NCBI GenBank assembly: GCA_944323845.1
Contig: CALUUA010000001.1
Location: 62,001-126,000, forward strand
Direction: 5' to 3'
Length of the DNA stretch: 64,000 nt
Origin: an uncultured Bacteroidales bacterium
GTDB lineage: Bacteria > Bacteroidota > Bacteroidia > Bacteroidales > UBA932
Every line of letters starts with the position of its first letter. The first letter of the stretch is position 1. The notes beneath the pieces were generated by a model. It did no database searches and was not told where the DNA came from. It was given only the letters and a program-made list of their open reading frames with translations. The position numbers and the translations under genes are program-made. Positions 26,943 through 33,853 of the stretch are shown here, one piece after another.

Positions 26943-28649
26943 CTATTTTCTGTAGCAGCTGATATCTTCCTTGCGGAAGTTCGTGATGAACGAGTTGTGC
27001 TTGTCCACCTCAGCTTCAGCATAGTTCACATAGACCTTGGCTGAACCGGAGAACATTTCAGGAGCTTGTGTCGCATCCTGGATGATCAGGTGGGACATGA
27101 CGCAGTCTGCCGCCATTTCGTACAGCCTGCGGGCCATCAGGTCATGGAATTCCTGGTCTGCAGCCTCCTTTACAAGGTTCGTGCAGGCCTCGAACTTGTC
27201 TGTCATGGCCTTGACGCGCTCCATCAAAGGTTTCATCTCGTCAGAGCATTCAATCTGCTCATAGTCGCGCAGGGTGGCCAGATATGAGCCGTTGGTTACA
27301 TAGCGGATAGCCGCTACGGTCTGAAGCTGCGTGGTACCCTCGTAAATGCTGGTGATACGTGCGTCGCGGTAAATGCGCTGGCAGGCATATTCCAGCATGA
27401 AGCCGCTTCCTCCGTGTACCTGGATGCAGTCGTAGGCATTCTGGTTTGCGTATTCGGAGTTCATACCCTTGGCCAGCGGAGTGAATGCATCTGCGAGACG
27501 GGCATATTTCTTCTGCTCCTGACGCTCTTCCGGAGTCAGCTTGCGCTCGCGCGCAATGTCGTCAAGTGCCTTGTAGATATCCACATAGCGGGATGTCTGG
27601 TAAAGCAGGGCGCGTCCGGCATCAAGTTTAGCCTTTATGGTCGAAAGCATGTCATATACTGCCGGGAACTCGATGATGGCCTTTCCGAACTGTTTCCTGT
27701 CTTTCGCATAGGCAAGAGCCTCGTTATAGGCAGCCTGACTGAGTCCTACGCTCTGTGCTGCGATTCCCAGACGGGCGCCGTTCATCAGCGCCATCACATA
27801 TTTGATCAGACCCAGTTTGCGTTCTCCGCAGAGTTCGGCTTTGGCGTTCTTGAAGACGAGTTCGCAGGTAGGGGAGCCGTGGATGCCGAGCTTGTTCTCG
27901 ATACGGCGCACGTTGACCCCTCCGCTTCTTTTATCATATATGAACATCGAAAGTCCGCGTCCGTCCTTCGTGCCTTCCTCGGAACGGGCCAATACCAGAT
28001 GCAGGTCGGCATCACCGTTTGTGATGAACCTCTTCACGCCGTTCAGTCTCCAGCAATTCTCCGCTTCGTCGAAAGTGGCTTTCAGCATTACGCTCTGCAG
28101 ATCGGAGCCTGCATCAGGTTCCGTCAGGTCCATGGACATGGTCTCTCCTGCACAGATGCGCGGGATGAAACGGCTGTGCTGGTCTTCGTTCCCGAATTCA
28201 TACAGAGTCTCTATACAGTCCTGAAGAGACCAGATATTGCTGAATCCGGCATCTGCGGCAGCGACGATTTCCGCGCACATGGTGTATGGGGTAATCGGGA
28301 AGTTCAGTCCTCCGAAGCGGCGCGGCATGGTCATTCCGTTCAGGCCTGCCTTCACCATGGCGTCCATGTTCACCTTGGTGCCGCTGGCATATTCTACCCG
28401 CCCGTCGGCACAGTGCGGCCCTTCGAGGTCTACGCTCTCTGCATTGGCTGCAATGACTTCTCCGGTAATTTCTCCGGTGATTTCCAGGACTTTGTCATAT
28501 GAGTCCATGGCATCTTCATAGTCCTGCGGGGCATAGTCGAACTCATCCTTGTCCCTGTAGTTCCTTTCCTTGAGTTCACAGATGCGCTTCATCATCGGGT
28601 TGTTCAGATGATGGCGCAGTTCCGGGTGTTCCGTATAGAAATTTGCCAT
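26943..28649 (-). CDS. Acyl-CoA dehydrogenase
   Basis: A 568-residue FAD enzyme of the acyl-CoA dehydrogenase family, longer than the 380-residue short-chain type and with extra C-terminal helices. Conserved pieces: MSMDLTEPDAGSDLQSVMLK (FAD site), RFITNGDADLHLVLAR, GIHGSPTCELVF, RKQFGKAIIEFPAVYDML, and the catalytic-base region RITSIYEGTTQLQTVAAIRY. It is followed upstream, in the same operon, by etfA and etfB (gap 1 bp), its electron carrier. A crotonyl/butyryl-CoA dehydrogenase-like role is plausible with ptb-buk elsewhere in the window. Confidence 0.9.
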   Translation of the reverse strand: MANFYTEHPELRHHLNNPMMKRICELKERNYRDKDEFDYAPQDYEDAMDSYDKVLEITGEITGEVIAANAESVDLEGPHCADGRVEYASGTKVNMDAMVKAGLNGMTMPRRFGGLNFPITPYTMCAEIVAAADAGFSNIWSLQDCIETLYEFGNEDQHSRFIPRICAGETMSMDLTEPDAGSDLQSVMLKATFDEAENCWRLNGVKRFITNGDADLHLVLARSEEGTKDGRGLSMFIYDKRSGGVNVRRIENKLGIHGSPTCELVFKNAKAELCGERKLGLIKYVMALMNGARLGIAAQSVGLSQAAYNEALAYAKDRKQFGKAIIEFPAVYDMLSTIKAKLDAGRALLYQTSRYVDIYKALDDIARERKLTPEERQEQKKYARLADAFTPLAKGMNSEYANQNAYDCIQVHGGSGFMLEYACQRIYRDARITSIYEGTTQLQTVAAIRYVTNGSYLATLRDYEQIECSDEMKPLMERVKAMTDKFEACTNLVKEAADQEFHDLMARRLYEMAADCVMSHLIIQDATQAPEMFSGSAKVYVNYAEAEVDKHNSFITNFRKEDISCYRK

Positions 28650-28650
28650 A

Positions 28651-29670
28651 TTATTTGCTGTGTGATTTATAATACTTTATCATTTTCGGGATTACTTCCT
28701 CAACGGTGCCGTTGATGACATAATCTGCTATTGCGTTTATAGGAGCGTTCTCGTCATTGTTTATGGAAATGATGATGCTGCTCTCCTGCATGCCGGCGAT
28801 GTGCTGGATCTGGCCGCTTATTCCGCATGCAATGTAGAGTTTCGGGCGCACGGTCACACCGGTCTGTCCTATCTGCCGGTCATGGTCGGCAAATCCGGCA
28901 TCCACTGCAGCGCGGCTGGCACCCACTTCTGCGTGAAGCTCCTTGGCCAGTTCGAACAGCATGTCGAAACCTTCCTTTGAGCCCATGCCGTAGCCGCCGG
29001 CCACGACGATTGACGCGCCTTTGAGGTTGTGTTTGGCCTTTTCCACGTGACGGTCGATAACCTTCACTACATAATCGGTTTCCGGCACATATTTCGCCAC
29101 ATCGTGACGTATGACTTCGCCGCTGTAGTTTTCGTCAAGAACTTCCATTTTCATCACGCCTTCGCGGACGGTGGCCATCTGCGGGCGATGCTCCGGATTG
29201 ACGATGGTAGCCACGATATTGCCGCCGAAGGCCGGCCTTATCTGATAAAGCAGATCCTTGTAGACCTTTCCTGCTTTCTTGTCTTCATGGTCTCCGATTT
29301 CCAGCGCAGTGCAGTCGGCAGTAAGTCCGCTGGTCAGGGCGGAAGATACGCGCGGCCCCAGGTCCCTGCCTATGACGGTGGCTCCCATCAGGCATATCTG
29401 CGGCTTCTCTTCCTTGAAGAGATTGATAAGTATGGATGAATGAGGCAGGGAAGTGTAAGGGAACAGGCCTTCCGCATCGAAAATATGCAGCCTGTCCACG
29501 CCGAACTTCATTACCTGCTTTTCTATGCCGTCGAGGCCATGGCCTGCAGCGATGGCTTCAAGTCCGCAGCCCAGCCTGTTTGCCAGCTTGCGTCCCTTGG
29601 TCAGCAATTCCAGACTGACATCGGCAACTGTAGTGCCTTCTATTTCAAGATATACAAATACGTTATTCAT
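28651..29670 (-). CDS. etfA: Electron transfer flavoprotein alpha subunit
   Basis: The alpha subunit of the FAD-containing electron carrier for the dehydrogenase. The 339 residues have the N-terminal ETF domain (ICLMGATVIGRDLGPRVSS) and the C-terminal FAD-binding domain with SRAAVDAGFADHDRQIGQTG, PKLYIACGISGQIQHIAGM and SIINNDENAPI-type motifs typical of EtfA. It lies between etfB (10-bp gap) and the acyl-CoA dehydrogenase gene. Whether the pair is bifurcating cannot be decided from these motifs alone. Confidence 0.93.
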   Translation of the reverse strand: MNNVFVYLEIEGTTVADVSLELLTKGRKLANRLGCGLEAIAAGHGLDGIEKQVMKFGVDRLHIFDAEGLFPYTSLPHSSILINLFKEEKPQICLMGATVIGRDLGPRVSSALTSGLTADCTALEIGDHEDKKAGKVYKDLLYQIRPAFGGNIVATIVNPEHRPQMATVREGVMKMEVLDENYSGEVIRHDVAKYVPETDYVVKVIDRHVEKAKHNLKGASIVVAGGYGMGSKEGFDMLFELAKELHAEVGASRAAVDAGFADHDRQIGQTGVTVRPKLYIACGISGQIQHIAGMQESSIIISINNDENAPINAIADYVINGTVEEVIPKMIKYYKSHSK

Positions 29671-29680
29671 GACTTGTCCC

Positions 29681-30574
29681 TTATCCTATCGTATGGTTTG
29701 CTAAAAGTTCTGTAATCAGGCCTTCCACATCTTTGTCGCTGCCTGTCAGGGTCTTGCTTTCCTTGGCCTGGAACGAGATGTTCTGGATGGTTTTCACCTT
29801 GGTAGGGGACCCGCTGAGTCCGCACTGTTCCAGATCCGCGCCGACATCTGCGGTGCTCCACTCGGTAATGTTCAGATACGGGCGTTCTGCATACAGCCCG
29901 GCATACGGAAGTTCGGCGCCGTCGGCAGTGGCCGCAGCCTTTTCCTGTGCGCCGAGAGCCCTTTTGTATTTCTGCACCAGTTTCGCATTGCGCGGACGGC
30001 AAGGGGCCGCGCTGCCGTTCACTGTGATTACAAGCGGCATAGGTGCGGTTACAGTCTCCACTCCTCCGTCTATATGGCGTTTGATGGTTATTTTCCTTGA
30101 TTTTTCGTCCACATCGAGGATTTCCTCGGCATATGTCACCTGGGTCAGACCCAGCTTTTCCGCTACCTGCGGTCCTACCTGCGCCGTATCCCCGTCGATA
30201 GCCTGTCTGCCTCCGATGATCAGGTCATATTCTCCGATTTTCCGGATGGCTGTGGCCAATGCGTATGAGGTGGCCAGAGTGTCGGCTCCTGCAAAAGCCC
30301 TGTCAGTCAGCAGATATCCTCCGTCTGCGCCGCGGTACAGGCCTTCGCGTATGATTTCGGCTGCACGGCCCGGTCCCATGGTCAGCATGGTCACTGTAGA
30401 GCCGGGATGCGATTCTTTCAGCCTCAATGCCTGCTCCAGAGCGTTGAGGTCTTCCGGGTTGAAGATAGCAGGAAGTGCCGCACGGTTGATGGTACCTTCG
30501 GCTGTCATGGCATCTTTCCCGACATTTCGCGTGTCAGGGACTTGTTTAGCCAATACTACGATTTTCAAGCTCAT
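29681..30574 (-). CDS. etfB: Electron transfer flavoprotein beta subunit
   Basis: The 297-residue beta subunit: MSLKIVVLAKQVPDTRNVGK start, FNPEDLNALEQALRLKE, TMGPGRAAEIIREGLYRGAD, the nucleotide-binding GGRQAIDGDTAQVGPQVAEK and a C-terminal anchor. First gene of etfB-etfA-acyl-CoA dehydrogenase on the minus strand. A -7 element TAAATTTG (30645-30652) lies about 70 bp upstream, leaving a leader that contains an antisense-oriented CAATGA hairpin (30613-30629). Confidence 0.93.
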   Translation of the reverse strand: MSLKIVVLAKQVPDTRNVGKDAMTAEGTINRAALPAIFNPEDLNALEQALRLKESHPGSTVTMLTMGPGRAAEIIREGLYRGADGGYLLTDRAFAGADTLATSYALATAIRKIGEYDLIIGGRQAIDGDTAQVGPQVAEKLGLTQVTYAEEILDVDEKSRKITIKRHIDGGVETVTAPMPLVITVNGSAAPCRPRNAKLVQKYKRALGAQEKAAATADGAELPYAGLYAERPYLNITEWSTADVGADLEQCGLSGSPTKVKTIQNISFQAKESKTLTGSDKDVEGLITELLANHTIG

Positions 30575-30612
30575 GTTTCAATTTTTATGTTATGACAATA
30601 ATTTCCGTTTAT

Positions 30613-30629
30613 ATTGCCCTGCGGGCAAT
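30613..30629 (+). repeat. CAATGA-tail hairpin in the etf leader
   Basis: ATTGCCC-TGC-GGGCAAT, followed by GAAAA on the + strand; perfect 7-bp stem. It lies between the candidate etfB promoter and start codon. Member of the dispersed family. Confidence 0.65.
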
Positions 30630-30644
30630 GAAAACTCAATCCTG

Positions 30645-30652
30645 CAAATTTA
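30645..30652 (-). promoter_or_regulatory. Candidate -7 element for etfB-etfA-acd
   Basis: TAAATTTG on the minus strand, 70 bp before the etfB ATG; -33 not evident. Confidence 0.4.
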
Positions 30653-30716
30653 CTGAAAAATTTCACTCGAACTTCATGATTTCCCAAATTTCCTCATGCG
30701 CGACTGAGGAAACCTT

Positions 30717-31280
30717 TCAGTATAGAAGAGCTCCCAATATCGGCAGGAAATCGCGCAGGGCCACGCGCAGCCTTTTCAGCGCCTGTTGAATGCGGTAATC
30801 CACGGTTTTGGGCGAGAGGCCGAGTGTGTCTGCTATCTCCTTGTAGCTTTTTCCATGGAAACGGTTCATCTCGAAAGCCTGCCGGTATGTCGGCGGCAGT
30901 TCCTCCAGAGCGGCTTTGAGGTGTTCGGCGAGATCTTCATAGAAGTCCGGTGAATCGAACTTCTCCCTCATGGATTGCTGGAGGTCGCTCACGACTTTCG
31001 ACTTGATGGCTCCGCGGTTTATCAGCGTCAGGCATCGGTTGTTGACGGCGCGGAACAAGTATGTGCCGAGGGCGTTTTGGATCATTATGTCTTCGCGGTT
31101 CTCCCACAGATACAGCATCACGTCCTGCACGATGTCTTCGGCGTCCTGAAGAGAGACGAACTGGGCCCCGTATGCACACAGCGCGGGGTAGAAACGGTCG
31201 AAAATGGCGTCGAAACTTTCGAGGTTACCGCTTTTCAGTTTGCTGTACAGGTCTTTGTCCGAATAGTGCTGGGAAGTCAT
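30717..31280 (-). CDS. ECF RNA polymerase sigma-70 factor
   Basis: A 187-residue extracytoplasmic-function sigma factor. Region 2 (about residues 22-90) has FYPALCAYGAQFVSLQDAED and DIVQDVMLYLWENRE; region 4 (about 125-175) has LEELPPTYRQAFEMNRFHGK and GLSPKTVDYRIQQALKRLR. Bacteroidetes ECF factors of this length usually work with a FecR-type anti-sigma factor encoded next to them. Here the neighbour is a divergent gene with only an anti-sigma-like start, so the factor may be unregulated or orphaned. A TATTTTTG lies at 31300-31307. Confidence 0.9.
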   Translation of the reverse strand: MTSQHYSDKDLYSKLKSGNLESFDAIFDRFYPALCAYGAQFVSLQDAEDIVQDVMLYLWENREDIMIQNALGTYLFRAVNNRCLTLINRGAIKSKVVSDLQQSMREKFDSPDFYEDLAEHLKAALEELPPTYRQAFEMNRFHGKSYKEIADTLGLSPKTVDYRIQQALKRLRVALRDFLPILGALLY

Positions 31281-31299
31281 GTTTCATGTTCTTTCGAGA

Positions 31300-31307
31300 C
31301 AAAAATA
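31300..31307 (-). promoter_or_regulatory. Candidate -7 element for the ECF sigma gene
   Basis: TATTTTTG on the minus strand, 19 bp before the sigma ATG; -33 not evident. Confidence 0.4.
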
Positions 31308-31401
31308 TAATTATTTCGGGCTGGTAAGTAATATTTGCAAAAAAAAAATCACAAGAGTTTAGGAAAAAAGGTTTCTGGATAGTCTATAATACAAAAAGCA
31401 G

Positions 31402-31863
31402 ATGAATATGACCGACAACAACATTTCCGAAAGTCTGCTCGTCCGTTATTTTGCGTCAGACGTGAACGATGAGGAACGTGCGGCTGTCGAGGTTATGGAA
31501 CGTTTGTGGAAACAGACCGACACACCCGCTGTGGCTCCGGTAGTATCATTGATAACGGCAGACGGCAAACAGGCCGTGCAGAATCCCGTGTTTGCGCCCG
31601 GCGAGAAGTTCGAGGTTTCCGTGGGCGTGGAATCAGGACGGGGCATGAAGTATGTGTGGGAGATTCTCCGCGAGGCTACGCGCACGGCTACGGGCGGTGC
31701 GTATGAACCGCGTCCGGAACGTTATGGGAATACCTGCGTGACTCGCCGGCCCGTTCTGAAGATACGTATCGACAGCATCGGCAATTATCGCGTCTATTGT
31801 TATGCCCTCTCGGCGGATGGATATGCCGCCACGGCCAATATTCCTGTATCGGTAGGCCGATAG
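31402..31863 (+). pseudogene. Probable chimeric remnant: anti-sigma-like start fused to a secreted-protein C-terminus
   Basis: The 153-residue frame joins two unlike parts. Residues about 1-37 (ISESLLVRYFASDVNDEERA) resemble the cytoplasmic start of FecR-type anti-sigma factors. Residues about 44-153 resemble the C-terminal beta domain of Bacteroidetes secreted hydrolases: VVSLITADGKQAVQNPVFAP at the front and NYRVYCYALSADGYAATANI at the end. No signal peptide or membrane segment separates them. The most likely origin is a deletion that removed the middle of two genes but kept frame. It could still be expressed; the role is unknown. Confidence 0.5.
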
Positions 31864-32069
31864 TGGCTGCCATGCATGTCTGAACTTCAAGCAGCTTGTT
31901 TCTCTTTGTTTCCTATAGGTCTTTCATCCAGTTTACACACTGGTTTACATCCTATGTAAAACTATATTTGGTTAAACTTAAATTTTCAAAAATCTGTTGT
32001 AAATATAGCTATTTCCTGTGACAAAGTTCTGTATTTGAAAAAATATCCTAACATAATGAATAAACAAGG

Positions 32070-32366
32070 TCAGACCAATACCCCAGTCTTCAGAATGTCA
32101 GCATAAAGTGGGCTGTCATCATCCTCTGTCAGCAAGACTGGCTCTATCAGATAGCTGACTTTCCTGCCCAACTTCCAAAGCAAAGGAGTGTCTTCAAAGT
32201 AGTTGTCACTTCTCTTTGATACCACTACGGCAATGTCTATATCACTTTCATCAGTAAAGTTCCCTTTGCTGTATGAGCCATATAGATACAATGCTTTCAA
32301 TGGCAGATGTTCAGCCACCATTGCCTTGTATTTCCTTGCTAAGTCTAAAGCCTGTCCCTTATCCAT
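32070..32366 (-). CDS. MNT-type nucleotidyltransferase (antitoxin of HEPN/MNT pair)
   Basis: A 98-residue minimal nucleotidyltransferase with the pol-beta motif GSYSKGNFTDESDIDIAVVV (GSxxxG followed by DxD, residues about 31-50). Such proteins act as antitoxins for HEPN RNases, in several cases by adding AMP to the HEPN toxin. It overlaps the upstream HEPN gene by 22 bp on the same strand. The surrounding 1.5 kb is AT-richer than the rest and carries integrase and IS fragments, which suggests acquisition by transfer. Confidence 0.88.
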   Translation of the reverse strand: MDKGQALDLARKYKAMVAEHLPLKALYLYGSYSKGNFTDESDIDIAVVVSKRSDNYFEDTPLLWKLGRKVSYLIEPVLLTEDDDSPLYADILKTGVLV

Positions 32367-32731
32367 ATTTGAAGTGCTTTTGTCTTGTCCAACAATTCCT
32401 TGCAGTATTCTGGAGTCAGAACTTTCATCAGCTGCTCCTTATAGGATGGATACCTTGCCTCAATGTTCAATGGTTCAAGGGAATCTATAAAATCCATCTG
32501 CTCCTCTGAAAGTTCATCTGTCAATCCTGACTTTGCAGCAAGCCTTGACAGGTGATGTATCTTCAATGGAGGTTCTTCCAGCACTTTACTCCAATATGCC
32601 TTGAGTGCCTTTTCAATGACCTGATGGCACATAAATCCCACATAAAGGAATCTTTTTGTATCCAGCATTGCCTGTGCTGTTTCAAGGTCATAGTCTGACA
32701 ACTCAATCCAATATGTTACTTTATCCACCAT
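32345..32731 (-). CDS. HEPN-domain protein (toxin of HEPN/MNT pair)
   Basis: A 128-residue helical HEPN protein: WIELSDYDLETAQAMLDTKR, FMCHQVIEKALKAYWSKVL and KIHHLSRLAAKSGL are typical of the family. HEPN proteins are RNase toxins in several MNT-linked systems. The exact RNase Rx4-6H motif is not obvious, so this copy might be catalytically altered, or the residues lie in a form I cannot place by eye. First gene of the pair; TATATTTG at 32751-32758 would give a leader of about 13 nt. Confidence 0.85.
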   Translation of the reverse strand: MVDKVTYWIELSDYDLETAQAMLDTKRFLYVGFMCHQVIEKALKAYWSKVLEEPPLKIHHLSRLAAKSGLTDELSEEQMDFIDSLEPLNIEARYPSYKEQLMKVLTPEYCKELLDKTKALQIWIRDRL

Positions 32732-32750
32732 AAATCAGTCAATTATATGG

Positions 32751-32758
32751 CAAATATA
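32751..32758 (-). promoter_or_regulatory. Candidate -7 element for HEPN/MNT
   Basis: TATATTTG on the minus strand, 20 bp before the HEPN ATG. Confidence 0.5.
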
Positions 32759-32959
32759 CATTTTTATCTTCAATCTGCATAGTTGCCTCTTTTCAATAAA
32801 AAGAAAAAGATGTATCCACTTCTCCTTGAAGAAATTCAAAAGTGAATACATCGGATTCTTATTTTCAACTTATCCTATTCGACAGGAGAGAAAATATCCC
32901 ATCATAATGGATAAAATACTTATGCCTAAGTGCGCATTTACCTCTTGACTGGAGAATCC

Positions 32960-33065
32960 GATGAAAGTGACCTCCGGATGTAGGGGACTGATTTGTTTCC
33001 GGATTCCGGGGCACTTTATTTTCGGACACTGGGGGTCAGGTTGAACCGGATTTTCAAACCCCTGT
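32960..33065. mobile_element. Possible insertion-sequence end remnant
   Basis: Three loosely related direct repeats contain CTCCGGATGTAGGGG, TTCCGGATTCCGGGG and TTCGGACACTGGGGG, followed by GGTTGAACCGGAT. Multiple short repeats of this form recall the terminal repeats of IS21-like elements in Bacteroidetes. No transposase frame is present. The identification is by pattern only. Confidence 0.3.
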
Positions 33066-33170
33066 AGAATACAAGACAGTCTTTCCATTGAGGCATAGCG
33101 AGATTTTGACAGGTGCAGGTGTTCCTAGGGCATTTGCCCGTGTATCGAGATATAGTTTTGTTGTTGCCAT
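33054..33170 (-). pseudogene. Truncated tyrosine integrase (N-terminal fragment)
   Basis: From ATG 33170 a 38-residue frame reads MATTKLYLDTRANALGTPAP and continues VKISLCLNGKTVLYS before a stop. This is the conserved start (arm-binding domain) of Bacteroidetes tyrosine recombinases, normally about 400 residues, so more than 90% is missing. It points away from the tRNA-Arg gene and lies 150 bp from the duplicated tRNA 3' end, the usual place for an integrase of a tRNA-integrating element. The sequence after the stop is the IS-like repeat. Confidence 0.7.
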
Positions 33171-33320
33171 TGCTTGCAGGTGTGTTTGCAGGCGAAGTGG
33201 TGCAACTTGGTGTAATTTGATGCAAAAAAGTACAACACATCGCTTTTTTTTGAGCGGATTGCGTTGCACATAAATCAATTTTCTGCGAAATACTGTGTTG
33301 ATTTTCAGTATTTTAGAACT

Positions 33321-33337
33321 TGTGATCCGGTTGGGAT
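33321..33337. repeat. Duplicated 3' end of tRNA-Arg (attachment-site-like)
   Basis: These 17 bp (TGTGATCCGGTTGGGAT) are identical to 33521-33537, the 3' end of the tRNA-Arg gene and its first two flanking bases; the two copies are exactly 200 bp apart. Such duplications mark attL/attR sites of elements that integrate into tRNA genes. Neighbouring integrase debris supports this reading. Confidence 0.7.
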
Positions 33338-33406
33338 GGTGCTCGTCCGCCGGACTGCGCATTCCCTGTCCCTGCGCCACGGGCGATCTTACATGATAAT
33401 TGATAC

Positions 33407-33433
33407 GCCTGCCTTGGCAGGCTCTTTTTTTTA
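33407..33433 (+). terminator. Intrinsic terminator, + strand
   Basis: GCCTGC-CTTG-GCAGGC followed by TCTTTTTTTT. No + strand gene ends here; it belongs to the inverted duplication next to tRNA-Arg. Confidence 0.7.
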
Positions 33434-33482
33434 TTCCGACTTTCGCTTGCAGAAGCAAGCTCCTGACGCTTCAGCCTGAAAT

Positions 33483-33507
33483 AAAAAAAGCCGGGCAGAT
33501 GCCCGGC
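33483..33507 (-). terminator. Intrinsic terminator of tRNA-Arg
   Basis: On the minus strand GCCGGGCA-TC-TGCCCGGC followed by seven T; 8-bp perfect stem beginning 15 bp after the tRNA 3' end. Confidence 0.85.
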
Positions 33508-33522
33508 GTATCAATTATCATG

Positions 33523-33596
33523 TGATCCGGTTGGGATTCGAACCCAAGACCCACAGCTTAGAAGGCTGTTGCTCTATCCAGCTGAGCTACCGGACC
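33523..33596 (-). tRNA. tRNA-Arg (anticodon TCT)
   Basis: 74-nt cloverleaf: acceptor GGTCCGG pairs with CCGGATC, D arm AGCTCAGCTGGATAGAGC, anticodon loop CTTCTAA (TCT), T arm TTGGGTTCGAATCCCAA; discriminator A. CCA is not encoded. Reads AGA codons. Its 3' end is duplicated 200 bp downstream next to integrase debris, so it has served as an integration site. Confidence 0.95.
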
Positions 33597-33647
33597 GTCC
33601 ACAGTGGTTTTGATCATTGATCAGAAAAGCCACTTGAAAAGTGGATG

Positions 33648-33678
33648 CAAAGATATTATTATTTCTTGTAAAGTCAAA
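33648..33678 (-). promoter_or_regulatory. Promoter of tRNA-Arg
   Basis: On the minus strand TTTG (33675-33678), 19 bp, TATCTTTG (33648-33655): a near-perfect Bacteroidetes promoter between the terminator of tRNA-fMet and the tRNA-Arg gene. Confidence 0.75.
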
Positions 33679-33694
33679 TTTTTGGGACAAGAAA

Positions 33695-33727
33695 AAAGAA
33701 AAAAGGACAGCCCTGATGAGCTGTCCT
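33695..33727 (-). terminator. Intrinsic terminator of tRNA-fMet
   Basis: On the minus strand AGGACAGC-TCATCAGG-GCTGTCCT, then TTTTTTCTTTTTT. Perfect 8-bp stem 7 bp after the tRNA 3' end. Confidence 0.85.
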
Positions 33728-33733
33728 GCCTAG

Positions 33734-33806
33734 TAGCGGGGGAAGGACTCGAACCTCCGGCCTCCGGGTTATGAGCCCGACGAGCTACCAACTGCTCTAC
33801 CCCGCG
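33734..33806 (-). tRNA. Initiator tRNA-Met (anticodon CAT)
   Basis: 73-nt cloverleaf starting CGCGGGGTAGAGCAGTTGGT. The first base C faces T at position 72 (no Watson-Crick pair), and the anticodon stem ends in three G-C pairs (GGG/CCC) next to the loop CTCATAA; both are hallmarks of the initiator tRNA. Reads AUG at translation starts. Confidence 0.93.
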
Positions 33807-33817
33807 GTATTGGATTG

Positions 33818-33848
33818 CAAAGATAAGCACAAATTTTATATTTCCAAA
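33818..33848 (-). promoter_or_regulatory. Promoter of tRNA-fMet
   Basis: On the minus strand TTTG (33845-33848), 19 bp, TATCTTTG (33818-33825), 12 bp before the mature tRNA 5' end. Same architecture as the tRNA-Arg promoter. Confidence 0.75.
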
Positions 33849-33853
33849 GATTT

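Larger units (their letters stand above)
33392..33522. repeat. 18-bp inverted repeat enclosing two opposing terminators
   Basis: CATGATAATTGATACGCC at 33392-33409 is repeated exactly, inverted, at 33505-33522 directly after the tRNA-Arg 3' end. Each copy runs straight into a different intrinsic terminator, so the region looks like an inverted duplication of a tRNA trailer. A third hairpin (GCTTGC-AGAA-GCAAGC, 33445-33460) lies between. Confidence 0.7.

Noticed and set aside
33054..33458. 134-codon minus-strand frame read as one protein
   Set aside because: Only the part from ATG 33170 resembles a protein family (integrase start); the upstream part crosses the tRNA-derived repeat and inverted repeats.
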